A DNA stretch of 64,000 nucleotides from Methanoculleus horonobensis (GTDB lineage: Archaea > Halobacteriota > Methanomicrobia > Methanomicrobiales > Methanoculleaceae), in the NCBI RefSeq assembly GCF_001602375.1, contig NZ_BCNY01000014.1, forward strand, positions 248,001 to 312,000, in the 5' to 3' direction. Numbering within the stretch: the stretch's first letter is position 1; every line of letters begins with the position of its first letter. The notes under the pieces are model-generated. The model did no database searches, had not been told where the DNA came from, and saw nothing but the letters and a program-made list of their open reading frames with translations. A program made the translations under genes and the position numbers. This document shows, piece by piece, positions 51,589 through 60,658 of the stretch.

Positions 51589-53019
51589 GTGCAGTCCCTT
51601 GCCGGCCCCGATCACATCCTCTACGTGGACGACGAAGAGGCGTTGCTCGAGATAGGCCGTGCCTTCCTCGAACGGACGGGAGAGATCACCGTCGATATAA
51701 CCCCAAGCCCGCTGAAGGCATTTGATATGGTTCGAACCGGCCGGTACGACGTGGTCGTCTCGGACTACATAATGCCGGAGATGGACGGGATTGCTCTCTT
51801 ACAGCAGGTCCGGGAGACGGGGTCGCAGGTTCCTTTCATCATCTTCACCGGCAGAGGGCGCGAGGAAGTGGCGATCGAGGCGCTGAAGAGCGGTGCCGAC
51901 TTCTACCTCCCGAAAGGCGGCGACCCGAGGGCGCAGTTTGCCGAACTTGCCAATGCGGTCCGGCAACTGGCCGGGAAGCAGAGGGCGGAGAAGATCTTCC
52001 GCACCGCCCCCGCCGGTATCGGAACGGCTCTGGATGGCGTCGTCACGGAGGTCAACGAACGGCTCTGCGAGATCGTCGGATACACCCGCGGCGAACTCCT
52101 CGGCCAGCCCCTGCGGCTGCTCTCTCCGGGTGACGCGGAGTATGAGTCCGCCCTGCAGAGGATGTACGCCCAGATCGAGAAGTCCGGGACATGCACGCTC
52201 GAGACCCGTTGTATGCGCAAGGACGGAGCGACTCTCGACGTGCTCTTCTCCGGCACCCCTCTCGATCCGGCGGACGCCTCCCGCGCCCTGACGTTTACGG
52301 TTCTCGACATCAGCGAGTACATGGCGCTGGAGAAGGAGATCGCGTATCACGCCGAGGAACTCGTCCGGCAGACGAACAGCCTCGCGGTTGCGAACAGGAA
52401 ACTCAACCTGATGAGCAGCATCACCCGGCACGACATCCTGAACCAGTTGACGATCCTTCTCGGCAACCTCTTCTTTGCCCAGGAGGCCGAGCCTGATCAG
52501 GACATCACGGAGTACCTCGCCCGGGTGCAGGGCGCAGCCGACCGGATACGCCGCCAGATCGAGTTCACCCGGGACTACACGGATCTCGGTGTCCGGTCGC
52601 CGGAGTGGCAGCGGGTCTCCGACGTGGTCAGGCCCGAGGTGCTTCACGGGCTGCCGGTCGAGAACGAGGCCGGAGATCTTGTCGTCTACGCGGATCCGAT
52701 GCTTGCAACGGTCTTCTCCAACCTGATGGACAACACGATCCGGCATGGGGAGACGGCGACCCGGGTCCGCGTCCGGCGTCGCCCGGGAGAGAACGGAGAT
52801 CTCATCCTCCTCTGGGAGGACGACGGCGCCGGTGTTCCTGCCGGAGAGAAAGAGCGGATCTTCAACCGGGGCGTCGGGAAGAACACGGGGCTCGGGCTCT
52901 TCCTGATCCGGGAGATTCTCGGGATCACCGGGATCGGCATCACCGAGACGGGCGAGCCCGGGAAAGGGGCACGGTTCGAGATGCTTGTGCCCGGCGGGAT
53001 GTATCGGGTTGAAGGATGA
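51589..53019 (+). CDS. receiver-PAS-histidine kinase (hybrid sensor)
   Basis: A 476-residue soluble protein. The receiver domain (9-125) has the acidic pair Asp14-Asp15, phosphoacceptor Asp59 (VVVSDY) and Lys in YLPKGG. A PAS domain follows (about 135-245: APAGIGTALDGVVTEVNERL). A DHp-like helix holds His281 (SITRHDILNQLT), and the ATPase domain ends the protein (NLMDNTIRHGE, DDGAGVPAGEKERIF, GLGLFLIREIL). No membrane segment. Signals probably come via another kinase or a soluble ligand. The GTG start fits the TATA spacing. Confidence 0.9.
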   Translation: MQSLAGPDHILYVDDEEALLEIGRAFLERTGEITVDITPSPLKAFDMVRTGRYDVVVSDYIMPEMDGIALLQQVRETGSQVPFIIFTGRGREEVAIEALKSGADFYLPKGGDPRAQFAELANAVRQLAGKQRAEKIFRTAPAGIGTALDGVVTEVNERLCEIVGYTRGELLGQPLRLLSPGDAEYESALQRMYAQIEKSGTCTLETRCMRKDGATLDVLFSGTPLDPADASRALTFTVLDISEYMALEKEIAYHAEELVRQTNSLAVANRKLNLMSSITRHDILNQLTILLGNLFFAQEAEPDQDITEYLARVQGAADRIRRQIEFTRDYTDLGVRSPEWQRVSDVVRPEVLHGLPVENEAGDLVVYADPMLATVFSNLMDNTIRHGETATRVRVRRRPGENGDLILLWEDDGAGVPAGEKERIFNRGVGKNTGLGLFLIREILGITGIGITETGEPGKGARFEMLVPGGMYRVEG

Positions 53020-53118
53020 GGGGTCTCGTGACCGTAAGACGGTCTCCTGCGTCGCCGTGCTGTCGGCCTCCCTCGTTTTGATCCCTATCTTAATCTCCTC
53101 TTAATTCGACCTTATCCT

Positions 53119-53565
53119 ATGAAATTCTCCCTGGTTCCACTCCTCGCCGCCCTGCTCCTCCTCGCCGCGGTCTCTGCATGCGGCTGCATGGGCCAGGAGA
53201 CGGTGGTCTCCGGCGAGGCGGCGGCAGAGGTGCTTGCATACGCGGACCCGATCGTCGACAATGTCATGCAGGGCTTCAACGAAGGCAACTACACGATGTA
53301 TTCCCGCGACTTCAGCCCGGAGATGAAGCAGGCTCTCGACGAGGCCGCGTTTGAGCGGAACCGTGAAGACGTCACGTCCCGGATCGGGCTTTATGAGTCC
53401 AGAAGCGATCCCGTCGTCACACAGACCGGCGAGTACATCGCCGTGACCTACAGGGCAACGTTCGAGCGGGAGGACGGGGTGGCGCTCCGGTTCGTCTTCA
53501 AAAAGGATGATCCGTCGCACCGGCTCCACGGCCTCTGGTTCAACTCGCCGAAGCTGCGCAGTTGA
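53119..53565 (+). CDS. DUF3887 lipoprotein
   Basis: A 148-residue secreted protein with signal and lipobox (AAVSAC), then a DUF3887-like domain: VLAYADPIVDNVMQGFNEGN, YSRDFSPEMKQALDEAAFE and YIAVTYRATFEREDGVALRF. The family has a cystatin/NTF2-like cone fold of unknown function. Monocistronic. A TATA-like TCTTAATTCG lies about 20-25 bp before the ATG. Confidence 0.85.
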   Translation: MKFSLVPLLAALLLLAAVSACGCMGQETVVSGEAAAEVLAYADPIVDNVMQGFNEGNYTMYSRDFSPEMKQALDEAAFERNREDVTSRIGLYESRSDPVVTQTGEYIAVTYRATFEREDGVALRFVFKKDDPSHRLHGLWFNSPKLRS

Positions 53566-53600
53566 AAAACCCCGGCAGGGTCTGTCGTGGGCCGGATAGA

Positions 53601-53661
53601 TGAATACATATTGTACTCATATGAATACATTATTTATCCTTTTGAATACATTAGGTATTCA
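53601..53661 (+). promoter_or_regulatory. operator array of the HTH-nucleotidyltransferase gene
   Basis: TGAATACAT occurs at 53601, 53622 and 53643, exactly 21 bp apart (two helical turns). The third is a perfect inverted repeat TGAATAC-N5-GTATTCA that runs into the start codon, and the first is near-perfect. A TATA box TTATTTATCC (53630-53639) lies inside the second unit. Binding here by the gene's own HTH would block its promoter. Confidence 0.75.
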
Positions 53662-54236
53662 TGCTTGAGGCACTCATCTCCTCAAAGGTCCGGGTGAAAC
53701 TCCTCACCCTGTTTCTCCTCAACCCGGAAAGCGAGTTCTATATCCGCGAAATCGTCCGCATGACCGGCGAGAACATCAACGGGGTGCGCCGCGAGCTTGC
53801 AAACCTGGAATCGTTCGGGCTTCTTACCGGGAGACGGCGGGGAAACCAGCAATACTTCACGGTCGACCTTGATTTTTTCCTCTACAACGACCTCCAGCAA
53901 CTCGTGCTCAAGACGGAGGGGGTTGCACGGGTTATCCGGGAGAACCTCTCACCCCTGCAGGATATCGAGTGCATCTTCATCTACGGATCGTTTGCAAGAG
54001 GCACTGCAGGGGGAAGGAGCGATATCGACCTTTTCATCGTGGGCGATCTGAACGAAGAGGTGCTGATCCCGCTCGTGCATGCGAGCGAGCGTGCGATCAA
54101 TCGTGAGATCAACTACACGCTCATGCACGGCAGCGAGTTTGCGCGACGAAGGGAGGCCGGAGATCCTTTCGTAAAGAATGTATTGAGTGAGAGAAAGATC
54201 ATGATCGTCGGAACCTGCGATGATCGAAGACCTTGA
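53661..54236 (+). CDS. HTH-nucleotidyltransferase (MNT-type antitoxin-like)
   Basis: A 191-residue fusion. The N-terminal 75 residues are a winged helix (FYIREIVRMTGENINGVRRE, LLTGRRRGNQQYFTVD). The C-terminal nucleotidyltransferase has FIYGSFARGTAGGRSDIDLF, with the GS and DxD residues. It overlaps the HEPN gene by 17 bp. This is the gene layout of MNT-HEPN toxin-antitoxin modules, in which the MNT protein neutralises the HEPN RNase by AMPylation or binding. The HTH suggests autoregulation through the repeats upstream. Confidence 0.88.
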   Translation: MLEALISSKVRVKLLTLFLLNPESEFYIREIVRMTGENINGVRRELANLESFGLLTGRRRGNQQYFTVDLDFFLYNDLQQLVLKTEGVARVIRENLSPLQDIECIFIYGSFARGTAGGRSDIDLFIVGDLNEEVLIPLVHASERAINREINYTLMHGSEFARRREAGDPFVKNVLSERKIMIVGTCDDRRP

Positions 54237-54630
54237 GAGACTGGGGCTGATAAAGAGGCTCCCCCGCGATCCGAAGAAAGTGGCCGATGCGATGGCGCTC
54301 GCCCATCGGGACATTGGAACCGCTCGCACGCTTCTTTCGACCGATTGCGACTGGGCGTACAACATCGCCTACAACGCGACCCTCCAGGCCGGCCGGGCTC
54401 TGATGTTTGCCAGAGGATACCGCCCGGACGGTGCAAACCAGCACATCTCGGTGGTAAAGTTTGCCGGGCTCTTCCTTGGCGAAGATGATCTTCTTATCTT
54501 CGACCGTATGCGCCGCAAGCGGCACAGTTCGGTCTACGATGCCGTGGGTATAATATCTGTCGCCGAAGCGGAATTTGCGGTGAGCGCAGCTGAGGCTCTG
54601 GTGCAGAAGATTGCGATACTCCTTGGATGA
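54220..54630 (+). CDS. HEPN-domain protein (putative RNase toxin)
   Basis: A 136-residue all-helical protein. LAHRDIGTARTLLSTDCDWA and YNATLQAGRALMFARGYRPD are HEPN helices, and RRKRHSSVYD carries the RX4-6H catalytic motif followed by Tyr, the usual target of partner AMPylation. It is encoded directly after, and overlapping, the HTH-nucleotidyltransferase gene. Non-toxic HEPN roles exist, so toxicity is inference. Confidence 0.85.
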   Translation: MIEDLERLGLIKRLPRDPKKVADAMALAHRDIGTARTLLSTDCDWAYNIAYNATLQAGRALMFARGYRPDGANQHISVVKFAGLFLGEDDLLIFDRMRRKRHSSVYDAVGIISVAEAEFAVSAAEALVQKIAILLG

Positions 54631-54931
54631 CTTCATCGCGGCCCGGGAAGCTTCCCGTCTTTTTCCGCAACCGCCCGGTCGAAGGCGTGGCTCCCCGACA
54701 ATCTTCAGCAGTCTCCACCCGAGGGCCCGACTGTACTTCGCGATCCCGGACAATTGCGACGATCTCGGAGCGCACCCGGAGTGGCTTTCACCGGATGCGA
54801 TGGTTCCCCGGTCGGGCTACTGCACAGGGGTTCGTGTATCGGGCAATCGCCGACTCCCGGTGCTGCTCCCCGCGCTGACAAGGCAACGTGCAAAAGAAGT
54901 GGTTCGGGAGGGTGCCCTATAGCGTTCCGCG
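54631..54931. other. gene-free interval before katE end
   Basis: About 300 bp between the HEPN gene and the 3' end of the catalase gene. Frames on both strands are open but composition and lack of any known motif suggest none is real. No strong hairpin or T-run was seen. Confidence 0.35.
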
Positions 54932-57055
54932 TCAGGCGGGCACCTGCTCCTTCTTCTCCCGGTCCCAGTGGCGGTGCCGTCCGATGGCCGTCTTGAACTG
55001 CTCGACAAACGAGTTCACGTCCCCCTGGCTCCCACAGGTGACGACCCCCATCTCGGAGACGGCCTCTCCTCCGGTTCCTGCATCGACGAAGGTCACGCCC
55101 TTGATATCCGATGCCTTCAGGAGTTCGATCCCTTCTCCCATCGCTCCGATCGGTTTGCAGTGCTTGAAGGCCTCGTTGACGAAGTGGATCGCGAAGCCCT
55201 GGTTCTTCAGGGTATCCGCATGCCTCCCGCCCGGGACATACACGGCGTCGTACACGACGGAGGTGGTGGTGACGTAACTCTTATCGACTTCCATCTCTTT
55301 ACCGTCGGCGGACTTGATCTTGCCGTGGAACTGCGAGACGATCTGCGGGTGAGCGCCCGCATCCTTGAGCGCCTTCTTCACCTGCATCACCTCGTCGTGG
55401 TCGTAGCCCTCCATAGCGAGGATCGCGACCTTCCTGCTCTTGACGGTGTCTTTGACGGTCTTCTCCTGGCTGAGGTTCGGGGACTTCTTCGTGCCGGAGG
55501 ACGCGCCCTTCTCCGCCGGGGGCGGCACCCCGATCCCTTCCGCGATCCGTATCGCGAGATCGCCGTCGACGTTGTTGATGAGGTCCACCACCCTTTTGCG
55601 GACCCCGGAGTCCGAGACCTTCCCGAGCTCGAAGTGGAAGGCCTTGACGATATGCTCCTTCTCCGCGTCCGACATGCTGTTCCAGAAGAGCTTCGCCTGG
55701 CTGAAGTGGTCGTTGAACTTCTCGCTCCGTGCACGGATCTTCCTCCCCTCGATCTTCTCCTGGTAGTGGGCGTAGCCGCCCTCCTCCACCCGGGCCGGCC
55801 GGGGTTTGTTCTCGCCGAGCGCATTCGGGAAGTAACTCACGACACCCTTATCGATCGTCATCCGGTTGTAGCCTTCCCGCTGGTTGTTCGCGGCGGGCGC
55901 GAGCGTCCGGTTGATCGGGATCTCCTGGAAGTTCGGGCCGCCGAGGCGTATCAGCTGGGTATCCAGGTACGAGAAGAGCCGGCCCTGGAGGAGCGGGTCG
56001 TTCGAGAAGTCGATCCCCGGCACGACGTTCGCCGGACAGAAGGCGACCTGCTCGGTCTCGGCGAAGAAGTTGTCCGGGTTCCGGTTCAGAATCATCTTCC
56101 CGATCCACCGGATCGGCACCTCCTCCTCGGGCCAGAGTTTCGTCGCGTCCAGAATATCGAACTCGAAGTTGTGCTCGTCCGCCTCCTCGATCATCTGCAC
56201 CCCGAGCTCGAACTCCGGGTAGTCTCCCATCTCGATCGCCTCCCAGAGGTCGCGGCGGTTGAAGTCCGGGTCTTTCCCGGCGATCTTCTGCGTCTCGTCC
56301 CAGACGAGCGAGTGAACCCCGAGCTGCGGTCGCCAGTGGAACTTGATGAACCGCGCCTTCCCCTCGGCGTTGATGAACCGGAAGGTGTTGACCCCGAACC
56401 CCTCCATCATCCGGTAACTCCTCGGGAGCGCACGGTCAGAGAGAACCCACATGATCATGTGCGTGATCTCGGGCAGGTTCCCGACAAAGTCCCAGAAGGT
56501 GTCGTGGGCGGCGGAGGCCTGCGGCATCTGGTGGTGCTGCTCCGGTTTGATGGAGTGTACGAGGTCGGGGAACTTGACGGCGTCCACGATGAAGAAGACC
56601 GGCATGTTGTTGCCGACAAGGTCGTAGTTCCCCTCCTCCGTGTAGAACTTCGTCGCGAACCCCCGGACATCCCTGACCGTATCAGCGGAGCCGCGGAACC
56701 CGACGACGGTCGAGAACCGGACGAAGACCGGCGTCTTCTTCCCCGGATCCTGGAGGAACGCCGCCCTCGTATACGCGGTCATCGGCTCGTAGACCTGAAA
56801 GTAGCCGTGGGCGCCCGATCCCCGGGCGTGGACGACCCGCTCGGGGATCCGCTCGTGATCGAAATGCGTCAGTTTTTCGCGAAAGTGGAAGTCTTCGAGG
56901 AGCGTCGGCCCCCGCTCCCCCGCTTTTAACGAGTCGTCGGTATGGCTTACCCGAACCCCCTGGTTCGTCGTCAGGTACTCGCGTTCCGGGTTCTGACGGA
57001 ACTCGTCGAGTTGCTCCTGCTTGCTCTTCTCATCTATCTTTCTCCTCTCATCCAT
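54932..57055 (-). CDS. katE: large-subunit heme catalase (HPII type)
   Basis: A 707-residue clade 2 catalase. The heme-side residues are His in [20 protein letters not shown], Asn in [15 protein letters not shown], and Tyr in [19 protein letters not shown]. After residue ~520 a linker leads into a DJ-1/PfpI-like domain ([20 protein letters not shown]), typical of HPII. A strict anaerobe would use it to destroy peroxide after oxygen exposure. It follows ahbC on the same strand (183 bp apart), next to the cell's heme synthesis genes. AGGTGA lies just before the ATG. Confidence 0.96.
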   Translation of the reverse strand: MDERRKIDEKSKQEQLDEFRQNPEREYLTTNQGVRVSHTDDSLKAGERGPTLLEDFHFREKLTHFDHERIPERVVHARGSGAHGYFQVYEPMTAYTRAAFLQDPGKKTPVFVRFSTVVGFRGSADTVRDVRGFATKFYTEEGNYDLVGNNMPVFFIVDAVKFPDLVHSIKPEQHHQMPQASAAHDTFWDFVGNLPEITHMIMWVLSDRALPRSYRMMEGFGVNTFRFINAEGKARFIKFHWRPQLGVHSLVWDETQKIAGKDPDFNRRDLWEAIEMGDYPEFELGVQMIEEADEHNFEFDILDATKLWPEEEVPIRWIGKMILNRNPDNFFAETEQVAFCPANVVPGIDFSNDPLLQGRLFSYLDTQLIRLGGPNFQEIPINRTLAPAANNQREGYNRMTIDKGVVSYFPNALGENKPRPARVEEGGYAHYQEKIEGRKIRARSEKFNDHFSQAKLFWNSMSDAEKEHIVKAFHFELGKVSDSGVRKRVVDLINNVDGDLAIRIAEGIGVPPPAEKGASSGTKKSPNLSQEKTVKDTVKSRKVAILAMEGYDHDEVMQVKKALKDAGAHPQIVSQFHGKIKSADGKEMEVDKSYVTTTSVVYDAVYVPGGRHADTLKNQGFAIHFVNEAFKHCKPIGAMGEGIELLKASDIKGVTFVDAGTGGEAVSEMGVVTCGSQGDVNSFVEQFKTAIGRHRHWDREKKEQVPA

Positions 57056-57238
57056 ACTCTCTCACCTGCACCCCTCTCGCCCCGCCCGGTCGAACACCGC
57101 TGCTCCCCCGGCGGGCGTGCCCCCACATCCCGGTCGGGTCTCATAAATGTAACTGCGCGGCCCGGGCGGGCGCGTAAAACGGCCATATCCGTCAAATACG
57201 CCTTTAAAACAGATGTCCTGAGGATCGGCCCTCCCCGG

Positions 57239-58435
57239 TTACGCCCCTTCCCGTGGCTCCTCGCGGCGGATGGGGCAGAGCGGGTCTTCGGCCCAGAGGT
57301 CGCCGGTATCGGCAAACGCCCGGATCCTGCACCCGCCGCCGCAACGGTCGCGGTAGGAGCATCGCCCGCAGGAGCCCCCGACCAGATCCTTCTTTCTCCG
57401 GAAGTCGGCGAGGATCCGGTTCTCCGGGTCGTTCCAGATAGTGCTGAACGGTTTCTCCCGGATGCTCCCGACCTTGAGTCTGTCCATCTGGGCGAACTGG
57501 CAGGGGTAGACGGCACCGGAGGGATCGATGTTTGCGATGCGGTCTCCCGCGCTGCACCCGACGCCGGCGTGTGCAAGAAGGGTGCACATACTCTCGTATG
57601 CGGAAGGATCGTCCTTATCCAGCCTCTCGAGGAGGTATACGGTGTCCTGGGGTGCGTCGACCGTGAGGAACTCCATGGCCGCCGGGTCTACCTCGCGTGC
57701 CTTCTCGATGAGCAGGTCAAGGAGGCCGGCAATCTCCCGGGATCGAAGTTGCCGGGCGTCATACCCCTCCCCTCCCCGGCCGCTCGGGACCAGCCAGTAG
57801 ACGCAGAACCGTTCCGCCCCGGTGTCCAGGGAGAGGTCGATGAGGGCGCAGATCTCGGCGTAGTTCTCCCGCGTCGCCGTCACCCGGACGCCGCACTTCA
57901 GCCCGGCGGATCTGCAGTTATCGAGCGCTGAGACAGCCTTATCAAAGCTCCCCGGGACGTTTCGCATACCGTCATGCGTCTCGGCGGTCGCCCCGTCGAG
58001 CGAGACGCCTGCGTACTCCACCCCCGCGTCGCGGAGCCGCCGTGCAACGACCGGCGTGATCAGCGTGCCGTTGGTGCTCAGGGCGGTGGTGAGGCCACTC
58101 TCCTTCGCGTGCCCGGCGAGTTCCCAGAAGTCCTCCCGGACGAGCGGCTCGCCGCCGGAGAAGAGCAGAAGGGGAACCCGCATCTCTGCAAGGTCGTCGA
58201 TAAGAGCGAGCCCCTCCTCCGTCGTCAGTTCGTCCTCCCGCCCCCGCCCCGGCCCTGCCCGGATGTAGCAGTGGGAGCAGAGGAGGTTGCACCGGTTCGT
58301 GATGTTCCAGAAGACGACCGGCCGGCGGAGTTCGGAGAACGCGAGCATGCCGCTCGGTCTCTTTTCGGCCGCACGGTGCCGGATTACCTCGCTGACCGTG
58401 CCGGTCGCGTGGATGTATCTCGTGATCCGGTTCAT
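57239..58435 (-). CDS. ahbC: 12,18-didecarboxysiroheme deacetylase AhbC (radical SAM)
   Basis: A 398-residue radical-SAM enzyme. The N-terminus TRYIHATGTVSEVIRHR leads into NITNRCNLLCSHCYIRAGPG with the CxxxCxxC motif. The C-terminal auxiliary-cluster part includes VYPCQFAQMD and CGRCSYRDRCGGGCRIRA. The longer N-terminus points to AhbC (removal of two acetate side chains to give iron-coproporphyrin III) rather than AhbD. The start overlaps ahbB by 4 bp. Confidence 0.87.
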   Translation of the reverse strand: MNRITRYIHATGTVSEVIRHRAAEKRPSGMLAFSELRRPVVFWNITNRCNLLCSHCYIRAGPGRGREDELTTEEGLALIDDLAEMRVPLLLFSGGEPLVREDFWELAGHAKESGLTTALSTNGTLITPVVARRLRDAGVEYAGVSLDGATAETHDGMRNVPGSFDKAVSALDNCRSAGLKCGVRVTATRENYAEICALIDLSLDTGAERFCVYWLVPSGRGGEGYDARQLRSREIAGLLDLLIEKAREVDPAAMEFLTVDAPQDTVYLLERLDKDDPSAYESMCTLLAHAGVGCSAGDRIANIDPSGAVYPCQFAQMDRLKVGSIREKPFSTIWNDPENRILADFRRKKDLVGGSCGRCSYRDRCGGGCRIRAFADTGDLWAEDPLCPIRREEPREGA

Positions 58436-58929
58436 TGCAGACGCCTTTCCTCTTCTACTGGCCCGATCCGGCCGCTCGGCTGCTGCTTGAACTCCTCGGT
58501 GCTGACGAGAACCCGGTGGTCGGCGGCACCGGCCGCCCGGGAGAGGGCCGTGACCCTGCGGTGCAGGTCATCGCGGTCGCGGCAGTGGAGCACGGTGTAG
58601 AGGTTGTACTCCCAGCGACCGGGGATGGTGCGGCGCTCGTAGCAGTGGGTCACGTCGGGGCTCTCCGCCATCGCGGCTCCGATCCCGGCGATGCGATCCG
58701 GAGGAACGCGCCAGACCACCATGGCGTTCGCCATGAGTTCGGCTTTCCGGGGGTTGATCCTCGTCCCGAACCGGCGGACGACGCCGGCTTCAACGAGCCT
58801 TCCCAGCCGGGCGACGACCTCCTCCTCGCTGATCCGAAGCCTTCTCGCCGCACGGAGAAACGGCCTCTCCTCAAACCCGATACCGTCCTGTGTCAATATG
58901 AGTAGTTCTTTATCGACCCTGTCCATCAT
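58432..58929 (-). CDS. ahbB: siroheme decarboxylase subunit AhbB
   Basis: A 165-residue AsnC/Lrp-like protein. After a winged helix (LRISEEEVVARLGRLVEAGV) the ligand domain reads AMVVWRVPPDRIAGIGAAMA, CYERRTIPGRWEYNLYTVLH, the pattern of AhbB. With AhbA it decarboxylates siroheme. It is not primarily a DNA-binding regulator, though that was the older annotation. It overlaps ahbA by 20 bp and ahbC by 4 bp. Confidence 0.88.
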   Translation of the reverse strand: MMDRVDKELLILTQDGIGFEERPFLRAARRLRISEEEVVARLGRLVEAGVVRRFGTRINPRKAELMANAMVVWRVPPDRIAGIGAAMAESPDVTHCYERRTIPGRWEYNLYTVLHCRDRDDLHRRVTALSRAAGAADHRVLVSTEEFKQQPSGRIGPVEEERRLQ

Positions 58930-59404
58930 CGTCTTCCTCCGCTAAAAACCGGAACCGGACGTCGAGTTTGAACCTCCGCACCATGGGAAGGTTCAGGACG
59001 TCCCCGGGAGGGATCGTCGACCGCCGCACGATCTCCTCGAGTATCCTCTGGAGTTCCTCTTCGCCCGCAGCGGCGACGGTAAACCAGAGGTTGTAATCGT
59101 CGTCGCGGCGGTAGTTGTGGGAGACGCCGTCGTACCCGTTCACGATTGCCGCGACCTCGTGCATCCGCTTTTCCGGCACCCGCATCGCGACGAGCGTGGA
59201 AGAGCGAATCCCGAGACTTCCGGGTTCCAGGATCGGCGCGATATGCCTGATCACCCCCCGGCGGGAGAGACCGGCCAGCCGCGCCATCACCTCCAGTTCC
59301 GGCATCCCGAGCGCTTCGCCGATGACCCGGTACGGCCGGGGATCGAGAGGAAAGTCGTCCTGCACCTGCTGGAGGAGCGCCCGGTCGAGCGGGTCGAGGC
59401 GCAC
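58910..59404 (-). CDS. ahbA: siroheme decarboxylase subunit AhbA
   Basis: A 164-residue partner of AhbB. The winged helix YRVIGEALGMPELEVMARLA is followed by STLVAMRVPEKRMHEVAAIV and GVSHNYRRDDDYNLWFTVAA, a pattern typical of AhbA. GTG 59404 directly abuts the ahbD stop. Together the two proteins give 12,18-didecarboxysiroheme. Confidence 0.88.
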   Translation of the reverse strand: MRLDPLDRALLQQVQDDFPLDPRPYRVIGEALGMPELEVMARLAGLSRRGVIRHIAPILEPGSLGIRSSTLVAMRVPEKRMHEVAAIVNGYDGVSHNYRRDDDYNLWFTVAAAGEEELQRILEEIVRRSTIPPGDVLNLPMVRRFKLDVRFRFLAEEDDDGQGR

Positions 59405-60457
59405 TCACCGCACCCCCGGTTCGTAGAGGCACCAGGGGTCTTCTGCGAGGCAGTCGCCGGTACCCGAACCCCCTTTCGCGATCCCGTATGCCCGGGCGCG
59501 GCACCCCCCGCAGGCAGAACGGTACTCGCACGCACCGCATTTGCCCTTCAGCCCCTCGCCGGAGCGGAGGGCCGCAAAGACCTCCGACCCGTTCCAGATC
59601 TCGGCGAACGGAGTTCTCCGGATATTCCCGAGACCCAGCGGGAGGTAGGGGCAGGGGGTGACCTCGCCCGTCGGGTCTATCCTGCAGTAGCGGATGCCGG
59701 CAATGCATCCCCGTTCTCCTTCGGCTACGGGAAGCCCCATCCCGGCCGCGATCCGCACGTACTGCGGGGCGCACGTCGGGCGGATAGAGAGACCCCTATC
59801 TGCTCTCAGCCGGAGGATTCGGCGTATCAGGGACTCATACATCTCCGGGGAGATGTCGACGACCTCCTTCCCCCTCCCCGTGGGGACGAGGAAGAAGAAC
59901 TGAAAGTCGCGCACCCCGAGGCTCTCCCCGAATTCCGCGATCCCCTCCAGGTCGCGGTGGTTCTGCAGGGTCACCGTCGTGTGCACCTGAACGGGAATAC
60001 CGGCATCCCTGCAGGCCTCGATGCCCGCGACGGCACGCTCCCAGGCACCCGTCACCCCTCTGAACCGGTCGTGAACCCCTGGATCCGCCGAGTCGAGACT
60101 TATCGCCGCTTTCCGGATACCCGCCCCGGCGAGCCGCACCGCGGCGCGGTCGTCGATCAGGGTTCCATTCGTCCCGATAGCCATGCGAAGCCCCCGCTGC
60201 GTCCCGTATTCGGCGATCTCGAAGAGATCGTCCCGCAGCAGGGGTTCTCCCCCGCTGAGGATCAGCACCGGGGAACCTGCCTGTTTGACCTGGTCGATGA
60301 GCATCTTTGCTTCACCAGTGGAGAGTTCAAGAGCCCCTCCCCCGTCCCCGGCATCCATGTAGCAGTGGGCGCACCGCAGGTTGCACCGGTAGGTGACGTT
60401 CCATGATATGAGGGTGGGTCCGCTCTTCGCGCCGTCTCCGTTCCTGTTCCGCATCAA
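59405..60457 (-). CDS. ahbD: heme synthase AhbD (radical SAM)
   Basis: A 350-residue radical-SAM/SPASM-type enzyme. LISWNVTYRCNLRCAHCYMD holds CxxxCxxC at residues ~25-32, and the C-terminus has CGACEYRSACGGCRARAYG and VTPCPYLPLGLGN. The short N-terminus and order fit AhbD, which turns the two propionates of iron-coproporphyrin III to vinyl groups. First of four genes, ahbD-ahbA-ahbB-ahbC. AhbC and AhbD are similar and the assignment between the two is by N-terminal form. Confidence 0.85.
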   Translation of the reverse strand: MMRNRNGDGAKSGPTLISWNVTYRCNLRCAHCYMDAGDGGGALELSTGEAKMLIDQVKQAGSPVLILSGGEPLLRDDLFEIAEYGTQRGLRMAIGTNGTLIDDRAAVRLAGAGIRKAAISLDSADPGVHDRFRGVTGAWERAVAGIEACRDAGIPVQVHTTVTLQNHRDLEGIAEFGESLGVRDFQFFFLVPTGRGKEVVDISPEMYESLIRRILRLRADRGLSIRPTCAPQYVRIAAGMGLPVAEGERGCIAGIRYCRIDPTGEVTPCPYLPLGLGNIRRTPFAEIWNGSEVFAALRSGEGLKGKCGACEYRSACGGCRARAYGIAKGGSGTGDCLAEDPWCLYEPGVR

Positions 60458-60658
60458 CCGATCACCAGTCTCGTATGCTCCCCCGAAGAGAGGAGTGGGT
60501 ATACCCGGACAACCCTATATCAAAGTATCGCAGATCCCGGCAAAATGAAGGACGTTCTGGGTATCCCGCCCGTGGCGGCACCTTTCCCTTTCCTCCCTGC
60601 GTTCGTTCTCGCCGGAACGGTTAACTATCCCGCCGGTCGTCGTGAGCGTGGAGGGCGT

